Origin: Phyllobacterium sp. T1293
Lineage (GTDB): Bacteria; Pseudomonadota; Alphaproteobacteria; Rhizobiales; Rhizobiaceae
Direction: 5' to 3'
Assembly (NCBI RefSeq): GCF_020731415.2
Contig: NZ_CP088273.1
Span: 3,291,001-3,355,000 of the forward strand
DNA length: 64,000 bases
Under the pieces are notes generated by a model. The model was not told the origin of the DNA and did no database searches. It worked only from the letters and a program-made list of their open reading frames with translations. Below are positions 23,943 to 33,285 of this stretch, piece by piece. Both the position numbers and the translations under genes were made by a program. Position 1 is the stretch's first letter. The number at the start of each line of letters is the position of its first letter.

Positions 23943-26900
23943 TGAAAATCCCGGGATTTGGGTAGGATGCGCACATTGCGCGGATGGCGCGCTCTTGATT
24001 GATCCGGAACCGGATGCACCACTTCGTCGCCCCGAGATACGGGCAAAGATGGTAATTGCTCGGAAAGACGGTAAAGGTCAGCCGTGCGATCAATCAGCTT
24101 GGCAGCAACGATATGCGTGACGTTATCGCTGCTTTGCACGATACCCTCAATGAGGATGAGACGGGAACTCATGACTTCCTTGCGGTAGATGCTCATTATC
24201 TTTGACCAGACGATGATATTGGCAATGCCGGTTTCATCCTCGATCGTCATAAAGACGACGCCCTTGGCGCTACCAGGTCTTTGCCGGACAGTGACAACAC
24301 CGGCAAGTTTGACGCGCTTTTTACTGGTCATCGAAGTTGCCTGTCTGCAGGTCACAATGCCTTCTGCAATAAGAGATTCACGCAGAAACTGCATGGGGTG
24401 GCCCTTGAGTGAGAGCCGGATCGATTCATAATCGGCAATGACATGTTCGGCCATTTGCATTTGCGGCAATAGCGTCGCTGGCTCCTGTGCGAGTTCGTTG
24501 GTTTCAGCAATCTGAAATAATGGCAGGGTTGTGTTGTCGGGAAACCTGCGAACGGCCCAAAGTGCTTCGCGCCGGTCGATACGAAGCGAGCGAAACGCAT
24601 CCGCATCGGCAAGCAGGACAAAGGCACGGCGCTCCAGTCGTGTCATGCGCCGCACTTCTTCAATGTCCGCATAAGGCCGCAACCGTTTTGTGCAAATCTC
24701 CTTCGCCCAGTCTTTCGAGAATCCATCGACCTGCCGAAAGCCCATGCGCATGGCCAATTGGTTATGGGCGTCTCTTTCCAGCGTATTGTCCCACTGGCTG
24801 AAATTGACATCAACAGGAAGCACTTTGACCCCATGATCCCGTGCATCGCGAATAATCTGAGCCGGAGCATAAAAACCCATGGGTTGGGAGTTCAGCAAAG
24901 CGGCAGCAAAAACCTCCGGATGATGACATTTGATCCACGAGGAAATGTAGACAAGAATGGCAAAACTTGCCGCGTGGCTTTCCGGGAATCCATATTCACC
25001 GAAGCCTTTGATCTGGTTGAAGCAATTCTCGGCAAAGGTACGCTCATAGCCCCGGCGCACCATGCCTTCGACCATCTGCTCCTGCATTTTATGAATGGTG
25101 CCGCGATTGCGGAATGTGGCCATGGCGCTGCGCAATTTATTGGCCTCATCGGCGGTAAAGCCTGCGGCTTCAATGGCAATACGCATGGCCTGTTCCTGAA
25201 ACAGCGGAACGCCAAGGGTTTTTACCAGAACGTTCTTCAGCTCGTCCTTGTCACCATGCTCAGGGGATGGGGACGGGTAGTGGACTTTTTCTATACCTTT
25301 GCGGCGTCGCAAGTAAGGATGAACCATATCGCCCTGAATAGGTCCCGGACGCACAATGGCAACTTCAATGACCAGATCATAAAACTCCCTCGGGCGCAGG
25401 CGCGGCAACATATTCATCTGGGCACGGCTTTCCACCTGAAACACGCCAAGGGAATCGGCTTCGCAGAGCATGTCGTAAACTTTCAAATCCCCTTGCGGGA
25501 CGGTCGCAAGTTCGTAGCGTTCGCCGCCTTTATGCAGATGAATGAGATCAAAGGCCTTGCGGATGCAGGTGAGCATGCCGAGCGACAACACATCGACTTT
25601 CATGATCCGGAGTGTGTCAATGTCGTCCTTGTCCCACTCGATGAAAGAGCGATCTTTCATGGCGGCAGGACCAATGGGAACCGTTTCATCCAGCCTTTGC
25701 TGTGTCAGTACAAAACCACCCACATGCTGTGAGAGATGGCGGGGGAAACCCATAAGCTCCGTCGCCAATTTGACGGCGCGGCGGATCATGATGTTATCAG
25801 GATCGAGCCCCGCCTGACGCACCTCATGCTGTTCCACGGTTGTACCCCAACTGCCCCACACCGTATTGGCAAGGGCAGCGGTTACGTCTTCCGTCAGTCC
25901 CAAAGCTTTGCCGACATCGCGGATGGCGCTGCGCGGGCGATAGCTGATGACAGTGGCAACGATAGCCGCGCGATGCCGGCCATAGCGCTCATAAACCCAT
26001 TGCATGATTTCTTCGCGCCGCTCGTGTTCGAAGTCGACATCAATGTCGGGGGGCTCTTTACGTTCAGCCGAAAGAAAGCGTTCGAAAAGCGCATTGCCGT
26101 TGGTGGGGTCAACAGCAGTGATATGCAGGCAATAGCAAACGGCTGAATTGGCGGAGGAACCGCGTCCCTGGCACAGGATGTTCAGTGACCGTGCGTGGGT
26201 GACAATATCATGCACCGTCAGGAAATAGGGCGCATATCCAAGCGTTCCGATCAGCGTCAGCTCCTTGTTCAGGAGGTCGCGGACCATATCAGGAATACCG
26301 TCAGGATAACGTTTTGCGGCTCCTTTCCACGTCTCGTCGACCAGATGCTGCTGCGGCGTTTTACCGGGTGGGACCGGTTCATCCGGATAGAGATATTGCA
26401 ACTCACCCATGGAGAAGGTGATCGGTTTGACGAAGCGCGGGACTTCCTCAAGGGCAGAGCGGAAATGCCGGAAAAGATGCTGCATCTCCTCCTGTGATTT
26501 CAGATGTCTTTCCGCATTCTGTTCCAGTCTGCGTCCCGCCGTATAAATGGTTACATGCTCGCGAATGCAGGTCAGCACATCCTGCAAGGGACGACGGGAA
26601 GGTGTGTGATAGAGCACATTATTGACCGCCAGCAGAGGAACGCCAGCAGCAAGGGCTGTTCGCTCCAGCCGCTCACCATAGCGCCGGTCAGCCCCTTGAT
26701 AGGGCATGGCGAGCCCAAGCCAGACGCAGCCCGGAGCAACCACAGCAATTTTTTTGAGTAAAGATCCGAGGCCTTTATCGGGGTTTGCCGGAGGCATAAC
26801 CACCGTCTGGAAATCTTTGGCGCGAAAGAGGAAGTCCTCAAGCACAAGATGGCACAGGCCTTTGATTTTGGCGCGTTCTTTGCCCTCGCTCAAAAGGCGG

Positions 26901-27190
26901 CAAAGCTGACCATAGGCTGCGCGGCCGCGCGGGTAGACAATCAGATCGGGTGTGCCGTCGGTAAACATTAGCCGGCAGCCGATATAGAGATTGAGCTTTA
27001 CCCCTTCTTCCTCCGTCAATTCCTTATGGGCCTTATAGGCGCGTACCACCCCGGCAAGCGTATTGCGATCTGCAATGCCAATGCCTTCAAGCCCCAGCAA
27101 TGCCGCCGCCTGTACCAGTTCTTCCGGCTGTGATGCGCCTTCGAGAAAGGAGAAATTGCTGGTGACTGCAAGTTCCGTATAGCTCGCCAT
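23939..27190 (-). CDS. dnaE2: Error-prone DNA polymerase DnaE2 (ImuC)
   Basis: This C-family polymerase acts with ImuA and ImuB in damage-induced mutagenesis and lesion bypass. The product has 1083 residues. The PHP domain starts YTELAVTSNFSFLEGASQPEEL. The catalytic palm carries the Asp pair in PPDIDVDFEHERREEIMQ (about residue 380) and a later Asp in SFIEWDKDDIDTL. The GRGSSANSAVCY motif and a C-terminal OB fold (VKLAGVVTVRQRPGSAKG) fit DnaE2. The helix-hairpin-helix region ends in a long basic tail. ATG at 27190 overlaps the imuB stop codon by one base (TGATG), so translation is coupled. It is regulated by LexA through the imuA promoter. Confidence 0.95.
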   Translation of the reverse strand: MASYTELAVTSNFSFLEGASQPEELVQAAALLGLEGIGIADRNTLAGVVRAYKAHKELTEEEGVKLNLYIGCRLMFTDGTPDLIVYPRGRAAYGQLCRLLSEGKERAKIKGLCHLVLEDFLFRAKDFQTVVMPPANPDKGLGSLLKKIAVVAPGCVWLGLAMPYQGADRRYGERLERTALAAGVPLLAVNNVLYHTPSRRPLQDVLTCIREHVTIYTAGRRLEQNAERHLKSQEEMQHLFRHFRSALEEVPRFVKPITFSMGELQYLYPDEPVPPGKTPQQHLVDETWKGAAKRYPDGIPDMVRDLLNKELTLIGTLGYAPYFLTVHDIVTHARSLNILCQGRGSSANSAVCYCLHITAVDPTNGNALFERFLSAERKEPPDIDVDFEHERREEIMQWVYERYGRHRAAIVATVISYRPRSAIRDVGKALGLTEDVTAALANTVWGSWGTTVEQHEVRQAGLDPDNIMIRRAVKLATELMGFPRHLSQHVGGFVLTQQRLDETVPIGPAAMKDRSFIEWDKDDIDTLRIMKVDVLSLGMLTCIRKAFDLIHLHKGGERYELATVPQGDLKVYDMLCEADSLGVFQVESRAQMNMLPRLRPREFYDLVIEVAIVRPGPIQGDMVHPYLRRRKGIEKVHYPSPSPEHGDKDELKNVLVKTLGVPLFQEQAMRIAIEAAGFTADEANKLRSAMATFRNRGTIHKMQEQMVEGMVRRGYERTFAENCFNQIKGFGEYGFPESHAASFAILVYISSWIKCHHPEVFAAALLNSQPMGFYAPAQIIRDARDHGVKVLPVDVNFSQWDNTLERDAHNQLAMRMGFRQVDGFSKDWAKEICTKRLRPYADIEEVRRMTRLERRAFVLLADADAFRSLRIDRREALWAVRRFPDNTTLPLFQIAETNELAQEPATLLPQMQMAEHVIADYESIRLSLKGHPMQFLRESLIAEGIVTCRQATSMTSKKRVKLAGVVTVRQRPGSAKGVVFMTIEDETGIANIIVWSKIMSIYRKEVMSSRLILIEGIVQSSDNVTHIVAAKLIDRTADLYRLSEQLPSLPVSRGDEVVHPVPDQSRARHPRNVRILPKSRDFH

Positions 27191-28752
27191 CACGCAAAAA
27201 GCCCATGCAGGTACCAGCGCGGTGTGGTCTGGCCACGCTCATACAGACCTTCACGGAACACCCAGAAACGATGGCCCTGATTGTCCTCAAGCCGATAATA
27301 ATCCCGTGTCAGGGCACCCGCATGTTCACGCCACCATTCCGGAGCGATGCGTTCCGGCCCTTCAGCAAGAACAATATTGTGCCTGATTTTTCGCCAGACG
27401 AATTGTGCCGGAGCGCCATCGGGAACGCCTGCCATGGTTTCGATCCGCTCCGGCGGCTGAAACAGCCGGACGGGGCGCTCGGGTGGTTCACCCGGATGAT
27501 GATCCGGTGTCCATTCAACAGGCAGATTTGTCGTTGTCTGTGATGCAGGTTCCAGCGAAACGGCACGTTCGGGAATGTGTGTATCGACGGCATGCGGGCG
27601 CAAGACCCGGCTCGTGCCGAGACGAATGGAAAGCCGGTCGATCAGGCTGCCGATTTCCTCGGTTTCCTGAATATTATTGTCGAGACTTCTCTGCAGGGCC
27701 TGTGTTCGCTCGACCCGTACGGCAGCGAGGCGGATAATATCAAAACCGTAACCGGCATCGAGTGGTTCGGAAAGCGTCGATAACCGTTCCTTCAACAGCC
27801 TGAACAGGGTTTTGGTATCAACAAGCGGCTGTCCCGCCTGAATGCTGATACGCCTGACATTTCCGTCGACGCGGAAAAAGGAGGCTTCGATTTCCCGCGC
27901 GCCCTCGACGCGCTGTTGCAACTGTCTGAAGAGTTCGTCGCCCAGCCCGTGAAGTACAAGTTCAACAGAGTCCATGACGATCAGCGGCTCGGCCATTCGC
28001 CGCTCGACCATGCAGACCGGTACAATACGCCGAGGGGAGATCGGGTGGTTCGCGTAGCCGAAAAGTGCATCCAGACGGTCAATCAATTCGGAGCCGAAAC
28101 GGGCGGCAAGGGCTGCGCGGGGAAGCACCTCAATATCCCCAACACTGCGCAGTCCGGCCCGTTTCAATCCGGCCAGATGCACGTCTTCGATATCAAGGCT
28201 GATGAGACGCAAACGGCGCAATTTCTCGTTGAGTGATGCATCATCAATCACACCACCCGGCGAATGGCGGGCAAAGGCATGGGCAGCCGGGGCATTGCCT
28301 GCAATGGCAGAGCGGACAATCATGCCATGCTGGTTCAGGCGCTGGTGGATATCCTCAAGCATAGTCTCTTCGTCACCGAAAAGATGCACGCAGCCTGTGA
28401 TATCAAGCATGAGCCCATCGGAGCCATCAAGCGCCACCAGCGGCGTATACCGGTCGCACCAGTCGGCCAGTTTTTCCAGCAAAGCGGCATCCTTGCGCGG
28501 TGAAGCAAAGGCAATATCCAGCTGTTCAAATTGCGCGCGGGCGTCGGTCAAAGCCATGGTCTTGTATAATCCTGCCTTGGTGGCGCGCTCATCGAGTGCA
28601 GTCAGGCGCAGGGCATTGGCCACCTTGTCGACAACGATCAGAAACTGATCGGATTTAGCCCGTTGCGGATTTTCGCGTTTGAGGCGGTCGGTGGGCAGAT
28701 GCGGAAACCACAGCGCCAGAAACCGGTTCGATCTGTCTGAAAACATGATCAT
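27190..28752 (-). CDS. imuB: Inactive Y-family polymerase homologue ImuB
   Basis: ImuB is the adaptor of the mutasome; it binds the beta clamp, ImuA and DnaE2. The 520-residue product has the Y-family fold but starts FLALWFPHLPTDRL where active polymerases have DMDAFF, so the catalytic acids are missing, as known for ImuB. LDGSDGLMLDITGCVHLFG and an HhH region (about 190-225) follow. The C-terminus is long and basic. Its 5' end overlaps imuA by about 100 bases, which is unusually long. The start is one of GTG 28755, ATG 28752 or ATG 28746; GGGAG lies closest to ATG 28752. Confidence 0.92.
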   Translation of the reverse strand: MIMFSDRSNRFLALWFPHLPTDRLKRENPQRAKSDQFLIVVDKVANALRLTALDERATKAGLYKTMALTDARAQFEQLDIAFASPRKDAALLEKLADWCDRYTPLVALDGSDGLMLDITGCVHLFGDEETMLEDIHQRLNQHGMIVRSAIAGNAPAAHAFARHSPGGVIDDASLNEKLRRLRLISLDIEDVHLAGLKRAGLRSVGDIEVLPRAALAARFGSELIDRLDALFGYANHPISPRRIVPVCMVERRMAEPLIVMDSVELVLHGLGDELFRQLQQRVEGAREIEASFFRVDGNVRRISIQAGQPLVDTKTLFRLLKERLSTLSEPLDAGYGFDIIRLAAVRVERTQALQRSLDNNIQETEEIGSLIDRLSIRLGTSRVLRPHAVDTHIPERAVSLEPASQTTTNLPVEWTPDHHPGEPPERPVRLFQPPERIETMAGVPDGAPAQFVWRKIRHNIVLAEGPERIAPEWWREHAGALTRDYYRLEDNQGHRFWVFREGLYERGQTTPRWYLHGLFA

Positions 28753-29443
28753 CACTCTCCCATTGCAGTATCCAATGGCCTGTCATGCCCTGCCTGTTGC
28801 GGATAAGGGTTGCGTCAAACACTGGCTGACCGGGTGCATTGGCGCCACTCGACTGCGAAGGTGCAGAGCGGATCATCCAGCGGGTCACGGCGGAATTGTC
28901 GATAGGAACGGCGCCCAGCCGGAGAAGTAAGGCGGGCACATCGGTCTGTTGGGCGGTGAGCAGCAATTTTCGGGTGGCAGTGAGGTCAAGGCACTTTGGA
29001 TTGCTCCATGGTGCAATGATGACAGCACCCGTTCCCCTGATACCAAGACTGTCCGATGCGGCTTTCAGAACATCCTGTGGTGACGAGCAGCGAACGATCA
29101 CCAGACGTTCCGGGTCCAGTCCGAGATTTTTCAACCCCGGCGCATAAGGAAAACCATGTTCCTGAGCTGCAAAATCTTCTTCGAGCCAGATAATTGGGCT
29201 TTGACCTGAGGAAGAACGCAAGGCGAGAGCGATGACAAATCCGGTTGCTGCTCCTGCATCGTTCATTTCAGCTGAAAAGACCTCGTGCAGGGCGCCCCGT
29301 TGCAGGCCTTTGCCAAGCAGTTTGTCGATGCTTCTGTCGCCAAAACCAAAGGCGCTGCGCTGCGCATGCGCTTCCAGCGCATCTCGCTCGCTTAAAGACG
29401 CGATATCGCGTCGCAACGCCGTAAGGTCGACGGTTGTCACCAC
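28655..29443 (-). CDS. imuA: SOS mutagenesis protein ImuA (RecA-like fold)
   Basis: This is the first gene of the imuA-imuB-dnaE2 operon. The 262-residue product has the RecA-related ImuA fold: FGFGDRSIDKLLGKGLQRGALHEVFSAE at about residues 31-58, SPIIWLEEDFAAQEHGFPYAPGLKNLGLDPERLVIVR, and ALLLRLGAVPIDNSAVTRWMI. The Walker A motif is degenerate, as is usual for ImuA. ImuA modulates RecA filaments and supports ImuB (family knowledge). A perfect LexA box lies 15 bases upstream of the start. Confidence 0.92.
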   Translation of the reverse strand: MVTTVDLTALRRDIASLSERDALEAHAQRSAFGFGDRSIDKLLGKGLQRGALHEVFSAEMNDAGAATGFVIALALRSSSGQSPIIWLEEDFAAQEHGFPYAPGLKNLGLDPERLVIVRCSSPQDVLKAASDSLGIRGTGAVIIAPWSNPKCLDLTATRKLLLTAQQTDVPALLLRLGAVPIDNSAVTRWMIRSAPSQSSGANAPGQPVFDATLIRNRQGMTGHWILQWESDDHVFRQIEPVSGAVVSASAHRPPQTRKSATG

Positions 29444-29457
29444 GGTTTCCCCTGAAT

Positions 29458-29472
29458 GTTCATGATATGTTC
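29458..29472 (-). promoter_or_regulatory. LexA (SOS) box for imuA-imuB-dnaE2
   Basis: GTTC (29458-29461), seven bases, GTTC (29469-29472): the direct-repeat GTTC-N7-GTTC operator of alphaproteobacterial LexA. It lies directly before the imuA start codon, so bound LexA would block transcription. Confidence 0.9.
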
Positions 29473-29533
29473 TATTATGGAATCCATTGGGTCAAAGAGT
29501 CAAGCGGACTCTACAAGAGGCGGATTCTATAGT

Positions 29534-29983
29534 TTAGCGGTCGATGCGTGTGGACAGGATAATGGAAGAAATGGTGCGTTCCACGCCTTCCAACGCGCCG
29601 ATCTGATCCAGTAGGGTATCGAGTTCACTGATGGAGGGGGCTTCGAGGATGACGATCATATCATACTGCCCACTGACCGAATGCAGGGTGCGCACCCAGG
29701 CAATCTCGCGCAAGGCTATTTCAACCCGCTTGGCAAATTTGGGCAAAGCCGTCACCAGCACATGAGCTTTGACCAGATCGCGCTCATATTCAGGCGACAG
29801 CAGCACGCTGTAGCCGCGAATCATGCCGCGTTTTTCCAGCCGCTCTATCCGGCTTTGCACGGTGGTGCGCGATACACCGAGCCTACGGGCAAGGTCAGCG
29901 GTGGAGGCGCGGGCATTTTCGCGTAGCAGGGAAAGCAGGGCGTGATCGGCATCTGTCAGCATAATGTCAAACTCATACGGCAT
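29534..29983 (-). CDS. Lrp/AsnC family transcriptional regulator
   Basis: The protein has 149 residues. The N-terminal helix-turn-helix reads ADHALLSLLRENARASTADLARRLGVSRTTVQSRIERLEKRGMI. A RAM effector-binding domain follows (about 68-145, KAHVLVTALPKFAKRV and SVSGQYDMIVILEAPSISELDTLLDQIGALEGVE). The G-x-YD pocket suggests an amino-acid-like ligand. It is divergent from the saccharopine-dehydrogenase-like gene by about 100 bases, so it probably controls that gene and itself. ATG at 29983 is chosen over an in-frame TTG. Confidence 0.9.
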   Translation of the reverse strand: MPYEFDIMLTDADHALLSLLRENARASTADLARRLGVSRTTVQSRIERLEKRGMIRGYSVLLSPEYERDLVKAHVLVTALPKFAKRVEIALREIAWVRTLHSVSGQYDMIVILEAPSISELDTLLDQIGALEGVERTISSIILSTRIDR

Positions 29984-30084
29984 ATTGACCAAAAATAGGG
30001 TGGCATATCGTCAGTTTACACGCTTCATTTCGCCGAGCAAGAGTGGAATAATGATGAAAGTTCTGAAATCCTGAGGGGAATCAC

Positions 30085-31188
30085 ATGAAAGAGATCGTCA
30101 TTGTCGGTGCAGGCAAAATCGGCGGAACAATCGCCAATCTGCTCGCAAACACCGGAGATTACCGCGTAACCGTCGTCGACCGGGCCCAGGCACAGCTTGA
30201 TGCTCTTGAAGTTTCCCCGCTCGTCGTTACGCGTTGTATTGAAATCGGCGAAGAAGGTGCGCTTGAAAAGGTTCTAGCCGGCAAATTCGCGGTGCTCAGC
30301 GCCGCTCCTTTCCACCTGACCACACGCATTGCCCAGGCTGCGGCTTCGTCAGGCGTACATTACCTCGATCTGACCGAAGACGTTGCCAGCACCCGTATCG
30401 TCAAGCAGCTTGCCACAACGGCAAAGACCGCCTTCATTCCCCAGTGTGGTCTGGCTCCGGGCTTCATCTCGATTGTTGCCAATGATCTGGCCAAGCGCTT
30501 CGATACGCTGGAAAGCGTGCGTATGCGTGTTGGCGCGCTGCCGCAGTATCCGTCCAATGCACTCAACTATAACCTTACATGGAGCACGGACGGCGTTATC
30601 AATGAATATTGCGAGCCATGCGAAGCCATTGTCGATGGCGAACTGACCGAAGTACCGCCGCTGGAAGAGCGCGAGGAATTCTCGCTTGATGGCGTAACCT
30701 ATGAGGCCTTCAACACATCGGGTGGTCTCGGCACTTTGTGCGAAACGCTCCTCGGCAAGGTTCGCACCCTGAATTACCGCACCATCCGTTATCCCGGCCA
30801 TGCGGCCATCATGAAGGCTCTGCTCAACGATCTTGGCCTGCGTGATCGCCGTGACGTTTTCAAGGACATCCTTGAGAATGCGCTGCCTTCGACGATGCAG
30901 GACGTTGTGGTTATTTTCGTAACAGTCAGCGGTCGCAAGAAGGGCCGTCTGTTGCAGGAAACCTATGCCAACAAGGTTTATAGCGGTCACATTGGTGAGA
31001 TGCTCTATAGCGGCATTCAGATTACCACGGCTTCGGCTATCTGTGCTGTTCTCGACATGTTGGCCAATGGCGATCTGCCGCAGCAGGGCTTCCTCAAGCA
31101 GGAAGACATTGCGCTTGATGCCTTCCTCGCCAATCGTTTCGGCAAGGCCTATGCCCAGAGCGATACAGCAGGTCGCCTCGTCGCCTGA
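30085..31188 (+). CDS. Saccharopine dehydrogenase-like NAD(P) oxidoreductase
   Basis: The 367-residue protein starts MKEIVIVGAGKIGGTIANLLANTG, a Rossmann nucleotide-binding motif. The fold continues with LSAAPFHLTTRIAQAAASSGVHYLDLTED and QCGLAPGFISIVANDLA, typical of saccharopine dehydrogenase / lysine 6-dehydrogenase proteins. It is shorter than classic saccharopine reductase and could be an L-lysine 6-dehydrogenase, which makes aminoadipate semialdehyde; the exact substrate is not certain. A divergent Lrp/AsnC regulator upstream supports an amino-acid substrate. TGAGGGGA lies before the ATG, and a strong terminator follows. Confidence 0.87.
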   Translation: MKEIVIVGAGKIGGTIANLLANTGDYRVTVVDRAQAQLDALEVSPLVVTRCIEIGEEGALEKVLAGKFAVLSAAPFHLTTRIAQAAASSGVHYLDLTEDVASTRIVKQLATTAKTAFIPQCGLAPGFISIVANDLAKRFDTLESVRMRVGALPQYPSNALNYNLTWSTDGVINEYCEPCEAIVDGELTEVPPLEEREEFSLDGVTYEAFNTSGGLGTLCETLLGKVRTLNYRTIRYPGHAAIMKALLNDLGLRDRRDVFKDILENALPSTMQDVVVIFVTVSGRKKGRLLQETYANKVYSGHIGEMLYSGIQITTASAICAVLDMLANGDLPQQGFLKQEDIALDAFLANRFGKAYAQSDTAGRLVA

Positions 31189-31218
31189 TCGTTTCATCTG
31201 ACCGCACAGAATAAAATC

Positions 31219-31251
31219 ACGCGCCTGGCCCTGTGTCCGGCGCGTTTTTTG
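31219..31251 (+). terminator. Intrinsic terminator
   Basis: ACGCGCC (31219-31225) pairs with GGCGCGT (31239-31245), followed by a run of T. Confidence 0.85.
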
Positions 31252-31400
31252 TTGCGGTATTTCGTCCATTTCCTTGCCTTGCGCTTCTGGAATCCGGGTG
31301 GTAGCGTTTTGAAAACATGTGAAAACAGGTGGACATCACGCGGATCGTCAAGGCGTTTCGATCGTCTTGTGAGCTGGAAAGTGATGCCGGGAGGAAGAGA

Positions 31401-32420
31401 ATGGAACGGCGTGAATTTCTTGTGGGCGCAGCAGCACTGTCGATGCTGGCTGCGTCAAACACCAGGCTTATGGCTCAGACAGGCGGGGCACTGGAAAAGA
31501 CCAGTCTGACGCTGGGCGTTGGAGGAAAGCCGCTTCTCTATTATCTGCCGCTGACCATTGCCGAGCGCCGCGGCTTTTTCAAAGATGCTGGCCTTGACGT
31601 GACAATCAATGATTTTGGCGGTGGTGCCAAATCTCTGCAGGCACTGGTTGGCGGCTCTGTCGATGTGGTGACGGGCGCCTATGAGCACACCATCCGCATG
31701 CAGGCCAAGGGGCAGGATGTCCGGGCCCTGTGTGAACTCGGTCGTTTCCCCGCTATTGTCATTGCCGTGCGTAAGGAACTGGCTGACAAAGTTAAGTCTC
31801 CGGCGGATTTTGCCGGTTTGAAACTTGGTGTTACGGCACCGGGTTCCTCGACTGCGCTCACTATCCAGTATGCAATGGTCAAGGCTGGTCTGAAAGCCAG
31901 CGATGCACCGCTGATCGGTATTGGCGGCGGTGCCAGTGCTGTTGCTGCAATCAAGCAGGGTCAGGTGGATGTGATCTCGCATCTCGATCCTGTCATTGCC
32001 AAGCTTGAAGCCGATGGTGATATCCAGGTGCTTATCGATACACGCACGGAGGAAGGCACGCGCGCGCTGTTTGGCGGCTCCAATCCGGCGGCAGTTCTCT
32101 ACGTGAAAAAGGATTTTGCGGACGCCAATCCCAACACCTCGAAAGCGCTGGTTGGAGCCTTTGTCAAATCTCTGAAGTGGTTGCAGACAGCCTCGCCAGA
32201 AGAGATTGCCGATAGTGTTCCTGCCGAATATCAGCTTGGCGATAAGCCGCTCTATCTCAAGGCGATTGCCAATTCGCTGCCCACCTATTCGCTGGATGGG
32301 GTTCTTCCCATGGAAGGCATGCAATCCGTTCTCAATACGCTGAAAATCCTCGATCCCGAATTTGCCAATGCAACCATCGATCTTGCCGCGACCTATGATG
32401 ACCGTTTCATCAAGGGATAG
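31401..32420 (+). CDS. ABC importer substrate-binding protein, NitT/TauT (SsuA-like) family
   Basis: The 339-residue protein has a twin-arginine-type signal peptide: MERREFLVGAAALSMLAASNTRLMAQ, with RR-x-FL. The core matches the periplasmic binding proteins for sulfonates, nitrate, taurine or thiamine precursors: YYLPLTIAERRGFFKDAGLDVTINDFGGGAKSLQALVGGSVDVVTGAYEHTI. The actual ligand cannot be decided. ATG at 31401 follows GGGAGGAAGAG. It forms an operon with the ATPase and permease downstream. Confidence 0.88.
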   Translation: MERREFLVGAAALSMLAASNTRLMAQTGGALEKTSLTLGVGGKPLLYYLPLTIAERRGFFKDAGLDVTINDFGGGAKSLQALVGGSVDVVTGAYEHTIRMQAKGQDVRALCELGRFPAIVIAVRKELADKVKSPADFAGLKLGVTAPGSSTALTIQYAMVKAGLKASDAPLIGIGGGASAVAAIKQGQVDVISHLDPVIAKLEADGDIQVLIDTRTEEGTRALFGGSNPAAVLYVKKDFADANPNTSKALVGAFVKSLKWLQTASPEEIADSVPAEYQLGDKPLYLKAIANSLPTYSLDGVLPMEGMQSVLNTLKILDPEFANATIDLAATYDDRFIKG

Positions 32421-32433
32421 GGCATAAGGACCG

Positions 32434-33285
32434 ATGATCATTGCACATAAGACCACATCAGGGCTGAACGCGGCACAAGACGCCAACGCCGTCGAACTCA
32501 ATGGTGTCCATATCGCGTTCAGTCTGCCAGATGGCGGCATGTATGAGGCGGTTGGCGAAACCAACCTTGTGGTGAGCGACCGGGAGTTCGTGGCGATTGT
32601 CGGGCCAACCGGCTGCGGAAAATCGACATTGCTCAATGCAACGGCAGGTCTTCTCAAGCCTGCGCAGGGACAGGTGAGGACATTCGCCAAGCCCTTGTCG
32701 GGCCTGAACAAACATGCGGGCTATCTCTTCCAGCAGGATTCGCTGATGCCGTGGAAGACCGCCATCGACAATGTAGCAATCGGGCTGGAGGTGTCAGGTA
32801 CACCGCGCCGCGAAGCTTTGGAACAGGCACGTATCTGGCTTGGCAAGGTTGGGCTTGCAGCTTTTGCTGATCGCTATCCGCACATGCTGTCGGGCGGGCA
32901 GCGCAAGCGCGTTGGACTGGCGCAGGTGCTTATCCGTCATCCGAAAATATTGCTGATGGACGAGCCATTTGGGCCGCTGGATGCCCAGACGCGGCTGATC
33001 ATGGGCGATCTCCTGCTCAGTCTCTGGTCGGCGGATCGCAAGGCAGTGATGTTCGTCACCCACGATCTTGATGAGGCCATTGGCCTTGCCGACCGTGTGA
33101 TCATCATGTCAGCTGGTCCGTCCTCCCGTATTCTCGGCAATTATACGATCCCGCTGGAACGCCCGCGCAATATGGCTGATATCAAGTCGGAACCGCAATT
33201 CCATGAAGTGCATCGCGAGATATGGAATGCACTGAAGGAGGAAGTTCTCAAGGGCTACCGGCAGAGCGAAGAGGTGCAGTCATGA
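32434..33285 (+). CDS. ABC importer ATPase, NitT/TauT family
   Basis: The 283-residue protein has Walker A VGPTGCGKSTLL, a Q loop (YLFQQDSLMPWKT), the signature LSGGQRKRVGLAQ, Walker B ILLMDEPFGPLD and the H loop VMFVTHDLDEA. It energises uptake by the binding protein before it and the permease after it. A 14-base gap follows the binding-protein stop, and the next gene overlaps it by four bases (ATGA). Confidence 0.95.
   Translation: MIIAHKTTSGLNAAQDANAVELNGVHIAFSLPDGGMYEAVGETNLVVSDREFVAIVGPTGCGKSTLLNATAGLLKPAQGQVRTFAKPLSGLNKHAGYLFQQDSLMPWKTAIDNVAIGLEVSGTPRREALEQARIWLGKVGLAAFADRYPHMLSGGQRKRVGLAQVLIRHPKILLMDEPFGPLDAQTRLIMGDLLLSLWSADRKAVMFVTHDLDEAIGLADRVIIMSAGPSSRILGNYTIPLERPRNMADIKSEPQFHEVHREIWNALKEEVLKGYRQSEEVQS

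Noticed and set aside
24758..25732. 324-codon plus-strand frame within dnaE2
   Set aside because: Opposite the conserved polymerase domain; no start signal or recognisable fold.
31455..32711. 418-codon minus-strand frame opposite the ABC importer genes
   Set aside because: It crosses two genes with clear ABC motifs and looks like a shadow in composition.
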